From positions 1 through 8,788 of the forward strand of contig JAKACU010000073.1 of NCBI GenBank assembly GCA_021821185.1: 8,788 nt of DNA, written 5' to 3'. The position numbers were made by a program, and so were the translations under genes. Shown here one piece after another: positions 1-6,855 of this stretch. This stretch comes from Bacillota bacterium (GTDB lineage: Bacteria > Bacillota > Bacilli > Alicyclobacillales > SLC66). Position 1 is the stretch's first letter, and each line of letters opens with the position of its first letter. The notes under the pieces are model-generated. The model was not told the origin of the DNA. It saw only the letters and a list, made by a program, of their open reading frames with translations, and ran no database searches.

Positions 1-8
1 ATGCGCTT

Positions 9-40
9 TGCTCTGTGTCAACCCCCCCACACACAGAGCA
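9..40. repeat. Perfect inverted repeat / stem-loop with C7 loop
   Basis: TGCTCTGTGT at 9-18 pairs perfectly with ACACAGAGCA at 31-40. This gives a 10-bp stem with a 12-nt loop that contains seven consecutive C. No T-run follows directly on either strand; the nearest is around 57-63 on +, 16 nt beyond the stem. It is therefore not a textbook intrinsic terminator. It may mark the 3' end of a gene lying upstream of the window or a structured leader. The structure is seen directly; its role is not known. Confidence 0.5.
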
Positions 41-101
41 TAGAATAGCAGACAGTTCTTTTTAGTATAAGGAGTCTCGCCCGCCCAAATTTCCAATGCC
101 C

Positions 102-130
102 CTGACATTTTGCCTATCCCAGCATATATT
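102..130 (+). promoter_or_regulatory. Candidate promoter of safA (SigA-like, or SigE-like)
   Basis: CTGACA (102-107) and TATATT (125-130) are separated by exactly 17 bp. Each matches the vegetative -35 or -10 consensus at five of six positions, which predicts a transcript start near 137 and a leader of about 26 nt. The same stretch can be read as a mother-cell SigE-type -10, CATATATT (123-130), with an ACA core at 105-107. SigE control would fit a spore coat gene, as known for Bacillus safA. Sequence alone does not decide between the two readings. Confidence 0.4.
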
Positions 131-147
131 GCTACGGACATCTATTT

Positions 148-154
148 GGGAGGG
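148..154 (+). promoter_or_regulatory. Ribosome binding site that fixes the TTG start of safA
   Basis: GGGAGGG lies 8 nt before TTG at 163-165. The codon immediately upstream in the same frame is TGA (160-162), so no earlier in-frame start is possible, and the first downstream ATG would cut into LysM 1. An ATG at 159-161 opens another frame but stops after three codons (ATG ATT GAA TAA) and is only 4 nt from the site. Confidence 0.75.
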
Positions 155-162
155 CGAGATGA

Positions 163-1065
163 TTGAATAAATATGTTGTACAGCAAGGGGATAGCCTGTG
201 GAAAATTGCGCAGCGTTTTGGCTTGTCACTTGATGCGCTGATCGCAGCAAATCCCCAGATAGCGAACCCTTCAATGATTCAAGTTGGTCAGCAAATCAAC
301 GTTCCAGTAACTGGAGCCATGATGCCCACTGTACCTATGCCGAGTGCTCCGATGCATCCTGCTTCTGGAACCTATACAGGAGCATCATGGCAGTACGCAG
401 TTAAAGCGGGCGATTCAATGTGGCGCATTGCCAAACGCACTGGGGTATCCCTTGCGGATCTTGTGGCGGCCAATCCGCAAATTGCAGATCCCAATAAGAT
501 CACGCCCGGGCAAATGGTCAATATTCCTGGTGTGTCTGCTTTGCCGTCTGTTCCGGTAACACCGTCGTTGACGCAGATTCAAAAAGAGGCTTATACAGCG
601 CCGATGTATAAAGAGAAGATGACGGCACCGAAACCACCTGCTTATCAGCCACCTGTTGTTCCACCAGCACCGCCGGTTGTGCCACCGATTCATGTGGATG
701 CCAATCTGGATTTTAATTACACGAAAATAAATCAAGAATCTCATGTCACACCGACTGTTCCACCAGCACCTATCGTACCAAAAATGAAACCTATGGCACC
801 ATCAGTTGCTAAAATTTACGTGAAAGAGACTGTGGTGAAAGAGTCTAAACCTGTTATCCGTGAACCCATCGGGGAGCAAATTATTTGTTGGGATCCTTTA
901 TGCCCTCCCCCAGAAGGTCCAGTATATGAAGGGCCAGTTGTTTATCATGGACATTCCGTACCGTTTGTGGCAGACCATCAACCGACACCTACAGGCCCAA
1001 TACAAGAAAGTTCGTCTGTCTGGTCAATGGATGCTTACTGGTTGCAAGAGTCATCATCATCGTAA
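163..1065 (+). CDS. safA: SafA-like spore coat morphogenetic protein with two LysM domains
   Basis: This is probably a spore morphogenetic protein that binds cortex/peptidoglycan through LysM and organises the inner coat. It has 300 residues and starts with TTG. LysM 1 spans about residues 3-48 (GDSLWKIA, then NP and the INVP end) and LysM 2 about 77-122 (GDSMWRIA, NIP). A proline-rich low-complexity region follows (about 130-215, with repeated PP and VPP), then a C-terminal part with the only two cysteines, C242 and C247. No signal peptide is visible, as expected for a protein made in the mother cell. Bacillus SafA is somewhat longer but also starts with LysM, has a low-complexity tail, and lies in the same nadA-safA-yebC-ruvAB neighbourhood. 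The next gene is a CotS-like phosphotransferase, which supports a coat role. Only the LysM parts are conserved enough to recognise, so a different LysM coat protein remains possible. Confidence 0.75.
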   Translation: MNKYVVQQGDSLWKIAQRFGLSLDALIAANPQIANPSMIQVGQQINVPVTGAMMPTVPMPSAPMHPASGTYTGASWQYAVKAGDSMWRIAKRTGVSLADLVAANPQIADPNKITPGQMVNIPGVSALPSVPVTPSLTQIQKEAYTAPMYKEKMTAPKPPAYQPPVVPPAPPVVPPIHVDANLDFNYTKINQESHVTPTVPPAPIVPKMKPMAPSVAKIYVKETVVKESKPVIREPIGEQIICWDPLCPPPEGPVYEGPVVYHGHSVPFVADHQPTPTGPIQESSSVWSMDAYWLQESSSS

Positions 1066-1096
1066 GTCAATTCGCTTTCTAACGTATGACGAACTG

Positions 1097-1139
1097 TTGC
1101 CGCTTCTGATCAAGGATACCCTGATATCAGAAGCGGCAA
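1097..1139. repeat. Perfect 14-bp inverted repeat between safA and the phosphotransferase gene
   Basis: TTGCCGCTTCTGAT (1097-1110) pairs with ATCAGAAGCGGCAA (1126-1139), leaving a 15-nt loop. It starts 31 bp after the safA stop and ends 11 bp before the next ribosome binding site. On the + strand it is followed by AAAAGATGG, so it has no U-tract and is not a classical intrinsic terminator. It could stabilise the safA mRNA 3' end, weaken read-through, or tune translation of the downstream gene. The pairing is certain; the function is inferred. Confidence 0.55.
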
Positions 1140-1150
1140 AAGATGGCGGC

Positions 1151-1156
1151 AGGTGG
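1151..1156 (+). promoter_or_regulatory. Ribosome binding site deciding the phosphotransferase start
   Basis: AGGTGG lies 8 nt upstream of GTG at 1165. The longer in-frame start, GTG at 1153, sits inside this motif and would have no properly spaced site. The start at 1165 is therefore preferred. Confidence 0.5.
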
Positions 1157-1164
1157 TGCTAGAC

Positions 1165-2130
1165 GTGGAATCGAACTGGATGACCAATGAGCTATATGAG
1201 TGGATTGAACGAATGTATGGCGTAAAGATTAAGGCGGTACTGCCTATGCGCAGTGTGGTTGGCCTTGTGACAGATTGCGGAAAGTGGATGTTCAAGCGGT
1301 ATGATGGTCATCAGGGAGTTACTACTGAACGACTTAGCGCTTTAGCCATGGTAAAGAGTGATCTAGCGGATGCGGGGTTTGGCGTTGGTTATCTCGAAAA
1401 TAAAGAAGGCAATCTATTTTCTGTATACGACAATATGATGATTACCATGGAACCATGGGTTTCAGGCCATCATGCAGATTTTTCATCAGCCGCCGATCGC
1501 GTTCAGGCTGTCAAAGCGGTGGCACGACTTCATCAAATGCGCGTGCGAATTCCATATGCATTACAATTTACACCAACCATTTTTCAGAAATTATCGTATC
1601 GGCTACAGCGAGCGAGTGACGTAGTGCAGCGGGGTTATTTGGTGGGTATCAGTGATCGCGAATGGGATACTTGGCGGCGCACAGCGCAACAGGTGCTTCG
1701 TCACGTAACTGCGTCCGAACTGCAGGCGCGTGTTGCTGCAGACCGCAAAAAGGGTATTCTATGTCATCGGGATCTGGCGCCGCATAACATTTTGGTACAG
1801 GCGGGTCGTCCCGCACAATTGATTGATTATGATCTGGCGGGTCTTGATTCGCCCGTATATGATTTGTATCAAATATTTGGTCACATGTCTTTTTTTATTC
1901 GTTCAGAACACGCCTGGCAAGAACCGCTTCTTGATGCGTATGCTTCCATTGCTCACTTATCACAAGAACATAGGGCACTGTTATCCGCTTTACAGGCTTT
2001 CCCGGCTCAACTTTTGCGGGAGATCGGAGACATCCCGGAGAATCGTTCGCAAGTGATGCGACACAAAGCAAGCATTCGTGTTCGACATGCTTCAAGGATC
2101 GAACAGAGGCGAGTATGGATTGGCTCATGA
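1165..2130 (+). CDS. CotS/YsxE-like phosphotransferase (aminoglycoside phosphotransferase/kinase fold)
   Basis: This is a 321-residue protein of the APH/choline-kinase-like fold, in the group that includes the spore coat-associated CotS, CotI, YutH and YsxE. The catalytic loop is visible as HRDLAPHN (residues 201-208; Asp203 catalytic, Asn208 metal-binding). The metal-binding DFG-equivalent is LIDYDLAG (Asp221, with Asp223 two residues later). The N-terminal lobe has VTDCGKWMFKRY, where Lys of FKRY is the likely ATP-contacting lysine. Key residues are intact, so it may be active, but no substrate can be read from the sequence. It lies directly after the SafA-like gene. YsxE in Bacillus is encoded beside the SafA partner SpoVID, so a coat role is the best guess. 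A small-molecule kinase such as a homoserine- or choline-type enzyme is the alternative. GTG at 1153 would add four residues. Confidence 0.75.
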   Translation: MESNWMTNELYEWIERMYGVKIKAVLPMRSVVGLVTDCGKWMFKRYDGHQGVTTERLSALAMVKSDLADAGFGVGYLENKEGNLFSVYDNMMITMEPWVSGHHADFSSAADRVQAVKAVARLHQMRVRIPYALQFTPTIFQKLSYRLQRASDVVQRGYLVGISDREWDTWRRTAQQVLRHVTASELQARVAADRKKGILCHRDLAPHNILVQAGRPAQLIDYDLAGLDSPVYDLYQIFGHMSFFIRSEHAWQEPLLDAYASIAHLSQEHRALLSALQAFPAQLLREIGDIPENRSQVMRHKASIRVRHASRIEQRRVWIGS

Positions 2131-2136
2131 TATACT
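2128..2136 (+). promoter_or_regulatory. Possible extended -10 promoter for the NAD synthetase genes
   Basis: TGATATACT is an extended -10 (TGn plus TATACT, five of six matches to TATAAT). It overlaps the stop codon of the phosphotransferase gene and would start transcription near 2143. No convincing -35 is seen at the right distance. It is the only promoter-like element in the 46-bp gap before the glutaminase gene, and read-through from upstream is equally possible. Confidence 0.25.
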
Positions 2137-2176
2137 ACTGTCGATTGGATGGTGAATCACGTAGGGGGCTTGGATA

Positions 2177-3028
2177 GTGCAAATGATGAAAGTCGCGCTG
2201 AGTCAAGTGAGTCCTAGGTTAAGTGATGTAAAGGCAAATCTTGCTATGCATCTTTCGAATATCGAGCAGGCCAGGCACGCAGGTGCCAATCTGATCGTCT
2301 TTCCGGAATTAGGACTAACAGGATATTGGTTAAAAGATAGTACACTGGATGTGGCTAGAACGATCGAGCATCCAGACATTTGTGAACTGATCGATGCGAG
2401 TGGCGATGTGGATGTCGTATTTAGTTTCGTCGAAGAGACAAAAGATCACCGCTTTTATACCTCGTCCGTCTATGCATCAGCCGGACGAGTGGTTCACGTT
2501 CATCGCAAGGTGTATCTTCCTACGTACGGTTTATTTGAGGAAGGGCGCCACTATGCCCGTGGTAACGATGTACAGGCATTTCAAACGAACGACGTGAGCA
2601 TGGGAATGATGATTTGTGAAGACGCATGGCATCCTTCTGTGCCCTATCTACTGTCACTATCTGGCGTAGACTTGATGATTATTCCTTCAGCTGGCCCTGG
2701 ACGAGCATTGTCCGGTGATCCAAACTCCGGTTCTCAACAGTTCTGGGAGCGAGTCGTGCGAACATACGCGCAACTATTCACATGCTATGTCGTTTTCGTC
2801 AATCGTACAGGGTTTGAAGATGGTGTGTTTTTCTTTGGTCACTCGCTTGTAGCTGGACCGCAAGGCGACATCATCGGAGGTATTCCAACGCATGAACCAG
2901 GTATGGTTGTCGTCGACCTTGATTTGTCTCGGTTGCGTAAAGAACGTTTTCGTACACCTTTGTTGCGCGATGAAAATCCTTATCTGATACAGCGGATATT
3001 GGCTCGTGGGCTAGGAGATGTGAACTAA
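2177..3028 (+). CDS. Glutaminase subunit of a split NAD+ synthetase (nitrilase superfamily amidohydrolase)
   Basis: This is a 283-residue C-N hydrolase that should release ammonia from glutamine for NAD+ synthetase. The nitrilase triad is present: Glu44 (FPELGLTGY), Lys111 (HRKVYLPTYG) and Cys147 (MMICEDAW). FEEGRHY (120-126) is typical of the NadE glutaminase domain. The C-terminus, RLRKERFRTPLLRDENP, resembles the end of that domain in fused glutamine-dependent NadE proteins. The gene ends in TAATG, sharing one base with the start of the separate NadE gene, which makes a working partnership very likely. Start: GTG at 2177, 8 nt after AGGGGG (2163-2168); ATG codons at 2183 and 2186 are too far from that site. 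A generic nitrilase/omega-amidase is less likely given the context. Confidence 0.85.
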   Translation: MQMMKVALSQVSPRLSDVKANLAMHLSNIEQARHAGANLIVFPELGLTGYWLKDSTLDVARTIEHPDICELIDASGDVDVVFSFVEETKDHRFYTSSVYASAGRVVHVHRKVYLPTYGLFEEGRHYARGNDVQAFQTNDVSMGMMICEDAWHPSVPYLLSLSGVDLMIIPSAGPGRALSGDPNSGSQQFWERVVRTYAQLFTCYVVFVNRTGFEDGVFFFGHSLVAGPQGDIIGGIPTHEPGMVVVDLDLSRLRKERFRTPLLRDENPYLIQRILARGLGDVN

Positions 3029-3867
3029 TGCAAGCACAAGAGATCTGCGAGAATCTAGCAGCGGTGGCCCGAGGCGTTATTCCAGTACTGACGGCCTTTT
3101 TAAAGGACGAAGTACATAAAGCTGGGTTTAGCGACGTGGTATTCGGTTTGTCAGGGGGCATTGACTCAGCTGTTGTTGCATACCTTGCGGTAGAAGCATT
3201 AGGTAAAGAGCATGTCCATCCGATCATTATGCCTTATAAGCTAAGTAGCCAAAACAGCATCGATGATGCATTGCGTGTCGTTGAGGATCTTGATTTGACT
3301 TCGAAAACGATTGATATCACCCCGCAAATTGATGCCTATTTTGCGGACAAGCCGGACTCATCTGCACTTCGGCGCGGTAACAAAATGGCGCGCGAGCGTA
3401 TGTCAATCATCTATGATCACTCTGTTGTCTACCGTGCGCTTGCCTTAGGCACGAGTAATAAAACTGAGCTATTGCTCGGTTATGGAACTCAATTTGGCGA
3501 TTTGGCATCGGCGCTAAATCCGATTGGCGATCTGTATAAGGCCCAGATTCGGGCGGTTGCCAAAAGTTTGTCTGTACCCTTGTCGATTCAACAAAAGCCA
3601 CCTTCTGCTGATTTGTGGGAAGATCAGACTGATGAAGGCGAGCTAGGATTTACGTATGAATTGGCGGATGCGGTTTTACATTTGCTCGTGGATGAACGTA
3701 TGAGTGTGGATGAGGTGGTTGAACAAGGGTTTGATCGTGAGCTTGTTCAATTGATCAAACGACGTATCACGATCAATCAATACAAGCGGCGTATGCCTGT
3801 GATTGCTAAGTTATCAAGTCGTACGATGGGTATTGATTTTCGTTATCCCCGTGACTGGGGAATGTAA
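3028..3867 (+). CDS. nadE: NAD+ synthetase, synthetase subunit (NadE)
   Basis: NadE makes NAD+ from deamido-NAD+, ATP and ammonia, the last step of NAD biosynthesis, in the cytoplasm. The 279 residues match a stand-alone NadE. The PP-loop SGGIDS is at 42-47 (VFGLSGGIDSAVVAYLA). NKMARERM lies at 118-125, GTSNKTE at 141-147, followed by YGTQFGD (152-158) and the typical PPSADLWEDQTDEGELG segment. The start ATG overlaps the stop of the glutaminase gene (TAATG) and is preceded by AGGAG at 3013-3017. Fused glutamine-dependent enzymes carry the upstream glutaminase at their N-terminus; here the two halves are separate genes. The frame change between them is -1, but no slippery heptamer is seen at the junction, so reinitiation or coupled translation is more likely than frameshifting. 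Confidence 0.93.
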   Translation: MQAQEICENLAAVARGVIPVLTAFLKDEVHKAGFSDVVFGLSGGIDSAVVAYLAVEALGKEHVHPIIMPYKLSSQNSIDDALRVVEDLDLTSKTIDITPQIDAYFADKPDSSALRRGNKMARERMSIIYDHSVVYRALALGTSNKTELLLGYGTQFGDLASALNPIGDLYKAQIRAVAKSLSVPLSIQQKPPSADLWEDQTDEGELGFTYELADAVLHLLVDERMSVDEVVEQGFDRELVQLIKRRITINQYKRRMPVIAKLSSRTMGIDFRYPRDWGM

Positions 3868-3879
3868 GGGGGATTTTTC

Positions 3880-4629
3880 ATGTCTGGACACTCAAAATGG
3901 AAAAATATCGCTCATCGAAAAGGTAAGCAGGACGCCTCTCGCGGCCAACTTTTTACGCGCCTTTGTCGCGATGTGTATGCGGCGGCAAAACGTGGCGGCA
4001 GCAATCCTGATACCAACTACCATTTGAAAATGGCGCTTGAGAAGGCACGCGTGGCTAGCGTTCCAAGCGATACTTTAGCGCGAACCTTGGCTAAAGCATC
4101 AGGAACACTCGCTGGTGTGCAATTCGAGGATTTTATGTACGAAGGCTACGCTGCAGGTGGCGTTGCTGTGCTGTTAGAATTATCTTCCGATAACCGTAAC
4201 CGCACAGCTGCAGAAGTGAGACATCTTTTTTCCAAATACGGCGGTAGTTTGGGTGAGTCCGGTTGTGTGCTTTGGATGTTTCGCCGTGTTGGGGTCATCA
4301 CGGTACCGAGAACGGACAGTGATCTATCAGAAGATGACTTGACGCTTATCGCTTTGGAAGCGGGTGCTGACGACTTGCAAACGGATGATGAGGAGTACAT
4401 GATCTATACCTCCCCCGAAGATTTGAGTGCGGTGGATCAGGCACTAAAAGAACAAGGTGTGATTTCTTCAGGTATTGATATTGAGTACTTGCCTACAACC
4501 ACGACAGGTGTGGCTGATGAAGATGAGGCCAACGTGGGGATGTTGCTGTCAAAACTTGAAGAACACGATGATGTGCAAAGCGTTTATACGAATGCCTCGT
4601 TCACGGATGGCGCACCAGACGTCGAATAA
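3880..4629 (+). CDS. yebC: YebC/PmpR/TACO1-family regulatory or translation factor
   Basis: The protein has 249 residues, the usual YebC length. The N-terminal signature MSGHSKWKNIAHRKGKQD is diagnostic, followed by RGQLFTRLCRDV, NPDTNYHLKMALEKAR and DFMYEGYAAGGVAVLLE. The family was first described as transcriptional regulators (PmpR). More recent work ties members, including mitochondrial TACO1, to translation of proline-rich stretches. The sequence cannot show which role applies here. The gene starts 12 bp after nadE with a strong site (AAGGGGG, about 3866-3872) and lies just before ruvC. The order yebC-ruvC-ruvA-ruvB is widespread in bacteria, and co-transcription with ruv is likely. The HSKW form suggests the classic YebC branch rather than the YeeI/YebC2 branch. 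Confidence 0.93.
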   Translation: MSGHSKWKNIAHRKGKQDASRGQLFTRLCRDVYAAAKRGGSNPDTNYHLKMALEKARVASVPSDTLARTLAKASGTLAGVQFEDFMYEGYAAGGVAVLLELSSDNRNRTAAEVRHLFSKYGGSLGESGCVLWMFRRVGVITVPRTDSDLSEDDLTLIALEAGADDLQTDDEEYMIYTSPEDLSAVDQALKEQGVISSGIDIEYLPTTTTGVADEDEANVGMLLSKLEEHDDVQSVYTNASFTDGAPDVE

Positions 4630-4665
4630 AGGATTTCTCGTAGGATATGTCGAATTTTGTGTTGT

Positions 4666-4670
4666 GGAGG
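4666..4670 (+). promoter_or_regulatory. Ribosome binding site fixing the TTG start of ruvC
   Basis: GGAGG lies 8 nt before TTG at 4679-4681. Starting there puts the first catalytic Asp of RuvC at residue 7. The open frame continues upstream into yebC, but those residues are out-of-frame yebC sequence. GTG at 4664 overlaps the site and is unlikely. Confidence 0.7.
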
Positions 4671-4678
4671 CGCAAACG

Positions 4679-5215
4679 TTGCGAATTCTCGGTATTGATC
4701 CGGGTTTTGGAAGAACAGGCTATGGCGTTCTTGAGACAGCGGGCAACCGACATCAGGCCATGGAATATGGATGCATTGAAACGTTGCCGCACACAATGAC
4801 AGGGGAAAGATTGCGTGATATTTATCTCAAGGTGACCGATATCATTGAACGCTTTCACCCCGATGTAGTGGCTATTGAGCAGTTGTTTTTCAATCGTAAT
4901 GTCACCACGGCATTTACTGCTTCAGAAGCTAGAGGCGTCGTGGTTTTGGCGGCTGAACTGGCCAATGTCGCTCAAGCCGAGTATACGCCAATGCAAGTGA
5001 AGCAAGCGGTTGTAGGCTACGGGCGGGCAGACAAAAAACAGGTTCAAGAGATGGTTCGCATTTTGTTGAATCTACGAGAAATTCCTAAACCTGATGATGC
5101 AGCAGATGCGTTAGCCATTGCACTTGCTCATGCTCAATCTTCCACCTACCTTCGTCGCTTGCAAAAAGCTGAATTAAATACTTCAGGCGCCGTGCAAAGG
5201 AAGCGTGACAAATGA
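4679..5215 (+). CDS. ruvC: Crossover junction endodeoxyribonuclease RuvC
   Basis: RuvC is the Holliday junction resolvase of the RNase H/integrase fold; a dimer cuts junctions held by RuvAB. The 178 residues fit the family. All four acidic catalytic residues are visible: Asp7 (ILGIDPG), Glu67 (AIEQLFF), Asp140 and Asp143 (DDAADALAIALAHA). FFNRN and KQAVVGYGRADKKQV are also typical. The TTG start is supported by GGAGG at 8 nt and by the position of Asp7. The gene ends in an ATGA overlap with ruvA, implying coupled translation. RuvC is notable beside Bacillus-like sporulation genes, because Bacillus itself uses RecU instead. Confidence 0.93.
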   Translation: MRILGIDPGFGRTGYGVLETAGNRHQAMEYGCIETLPHTMTGERLRDIYLKVTDIIERFHPDVVAIEQLFFNRNVTTAFTASEARGVVVLAAELANVAQAEYTPMQVKQAVVGYGRADKKQVQEMVRILLNLREIPKPDDAADALAIALAHAQSSTYLRRLQKAELNTSGAVQRKRDK

Positions 5216-5838
5216 TTGCGTTTCTTGACGGAACCATCGAACAGCTGGAAGAAGACGCTGTGGTAGTTTTAGTTGCTGGCATCGGTTATCGCGTATTTGT
5301 TCCATCGACACTTTTAACCATGGTACAACGTGGTCAGACGTACAGATTATATACTTATCAACATGTACGTGAAGATGCGATATCGCTATTTGGCTTTTTG
5401 GCTGATCATGATCGCAAGTTATTTCATCGCTTAATGAACGCTAGTGGAGTCGGACCAAAGCTTGCATTGCAAATGATCAGTCATTTGTCTTTTCCTGATC
5501 TTCTCAAGGCCCTTCGTTATGAGGATCTTACGTTATTAAAAAAAGTTCCAGGTGTAGGCGCCAAGACTGCGCAAAGACTTGTGCTTGAATTAAAAGATCG
5601 TTTAGATGATCTATGGTCGATTGCCTTATCATCGGACGATACCATGGACCAGCCTGCAAGCAAGCTACAAAGTTCATCGCAGCTACCACCTGAACTTGGT
5701 GATGTGCAGGAGGCCTTAGTCAGTCTCGGCTACGCGGAGCGTGAAGTAACACCTATTTTACAACGCATAGCACAGGAATTACTTGCGCTTTCGCTCTCTG
5801 AGCAGGTCAAGACGGCTTTGCGAGCTATGAAATCGTAA
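5212..5838 (+). CDS. ruvA: Holliday junction branch migration protein RuvA
   Basis: RuvA binds the four-way junction as a tetramer and loads the RuvB motor. The 208 residues show the usual three domains. An OB-fold N-terminus covers about 1-63 (MIAFLDGTIEQLEED, GIGYRVFVP). Two helix-hairpin-helix motifs follow (ASGVGPKLALQMIS and VPGVGAKTAQRLVLELKDRL). A flexible linker leads to the small C-terminal domain that contacts RuvB (DVQEALVSLGYAEREV). The start ATG overlaps the ruvC stop (ATGA), with AAGGAA 9 nt upstream. Nothing is missing or truncated. Confidence 0.96.
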   Translation: MIAFLDGTIEQLEEDAVVVLVAGIGYRVFVPSTLLTMVQRGQTYRLYTYQHVREDAISLFGFLADHDRKLFHRLMNASGVGPKLALQMISHLSFPDLLKALRYEDLTLLKKVPGVGAKTAQRLVLELKDRLDDLWSIALSSDDTMDQPASKLQSSSQLPPELGDVQEALVSLGYAEREVTPILQRIAQELLALSLSEQVKTALRAMKS

Positions 5839-5853
5839 AGGCATGGTGATCTT

Positions 5854-6855
5854 GTGAGCGATCGATTAATGGATCTTTCAATGACAGGCGAGGACGCAAA
5901 AGAGGAATCTCTGCGTCCTCGCTATCTTTCTGAGTATATAGGTCAAGACGATGTGAAAGAGAACTTGCATGTTTTTATTCATGCGGCAAAACTTCGCAAT
6001 GAAACGTTGGATCATGTCCTTTTCTATGGTCCGCCAGGCCTTGGCAAGACGTCCTTGGCGCATATTATTGCGAATGAACTTGGTGTCAATATCCGGGTGA
6101 CATCAGGTCCTGCCATTGAGCGAGCGGGAGATCTTGCGGCCATTGTCACGGGACTTGATGAGGGTGACGTATTGTTTATCGATGAGATTCATCGCATACC
6201 TCGCACGGTTGAAGAGGTACTGTATCCAGCGATGGAAGATGGCGCGATTGACATTATGCTTGGCAAAGGGCCGTCGGCACGTTCTTTGCGTTTAGATTTG
6301 CCACCTTTCACCTTGGTTGGCGCGACGACGCGTGCAGGGCTCTTGTCCGCGCCATTGCGCGATCGATTTGGCGTAATGCTGCATTTAAACTATTTTCCGG
6401 TAGAAGATTTGGTGCGTATAGTTTTTCGTACGGCGGCTATTTTATCGGTGCCAATCTCAGAAGAAGGTGCGCTTGAGATTGCGAGAAGGGCCCGTGGGAC
6501 ACCGCGTGTGGCCAATCGCTTGCTGCGCCGTGTACGCGACTTTGCGCAAGTGACGGGCGATGGTTCGATTGATGACGAATGTGCAAGAAACTCCCTTTTA
6601 CAATTGCAAGTGGATGCGTACGGGCTTGATGAGCTAGACAGGCGCTTGTTGCTAGGCATTATTGATCAATTTGGCGGTGGCCCAGTTGGGCTTGAAACGT
6701 TATCGGCAACTGTCGGGGAAGATGCGGGGACGGTAGAAGATGTCTATGAACCGTATCTCTTACAAATAGGACTTTTACGGCGAACACCGCGCGGTAGAGA
6801 AGCCACGGAACGAGCTTATGCACATTTTGGTCGCATGTTACCGAAAGAACGCTGA
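5854..6855 (+). CDS. ruvB: Holliday junction branch migration ATPase RuvB
   Basis: RuvB is the AAA+ hexameric motor that drives branch migration together with RuvA. The 333 residues are full length. Walker A is GPPGLGKT (59-66) and Walker B is LFIDEIH (107-113). The sensor 1/arginine-finger region reads [18 protein letters not shown], sensor 2 reads [12 protein letters not shown], and the winged-helix C-terminus contains [16 protein letters not shown] and [17 protein letters not shown]. Start: GTG at 5854 aligns with the start of Bacillus RuvB, although its ribosome site is weak (GGTGA only 4 nt away, AAGG about 12 nt away). ATG at 5869 is the alternative. The gene begins 15 bp after ruvA, so it belongs to the same operon. 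Confidence 0.97.
   Translation: MSDRLMDLSMTGEDAKEESLRPRYLSEYIGQDDVKENLHVFIHAAKLRNETLDHVLFYGPPGLGKTSLAHIIANELGVNIRVTSGPAIERAGDLAAIVTGLDEGDVLFIDEIHRIPRTVEEVLYPAMEDGAIDIMLGKGPSARSLRLDLPPFTLVGATTRAGLLSAPLRDRFGVMLHLNYFPVEDLVRIVFRTAAILSVPISEEGALEIARRARGTPRVANRLLRRVRDFAQVTGDGSIDDECARNSLLQLQVDAYGLDELDRRLLLGIIDQFGGGPVGLETLSATVGEDAGTVEDVYEPYLLQIGLLRRTPRGREATERAYAHFGRMLPKER

Noticed and set aside
21..28. SigI-type -35 (A followed by C7) at the window start
   Set aside because: No CGAA-like -10 occurs 14-18 bp downstream; the C-run is simply the loop of the stem-loop at 9-40.
96..170. 24-codon leader ORF before safA
   Set aside because: It starts at ATG 96, upstream of the expected transcript start near 137, and has no ribosome site at a usable distance (AAGGAG at 69-74 is 21 nt away).
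583..621. Internal translation start in safA, like the short SafA form in Bacillus
   Set aside because: ATG codons at 604 and 619 have purine-rich stretches nearby, but the spacings (about 14 and 3 nt) are poor. Not supportable from sequence alone.
3020..3034. Programmed -1 frameshift fusing the glutaminase and NadE
   Set aside because: The frames differ by -1, but no slippery heptamer or downstream structure is apparent at the TAATG junction, and NadE has its own AGGAG site.
4475..4678. N-terminal extension of ruvC by 68 codons
   Set aside because: The extension is out-of-frame yebC sequence. The ribosome site at 4666-4670 and the position of catalytic Asp7 support the TTG at 4679.
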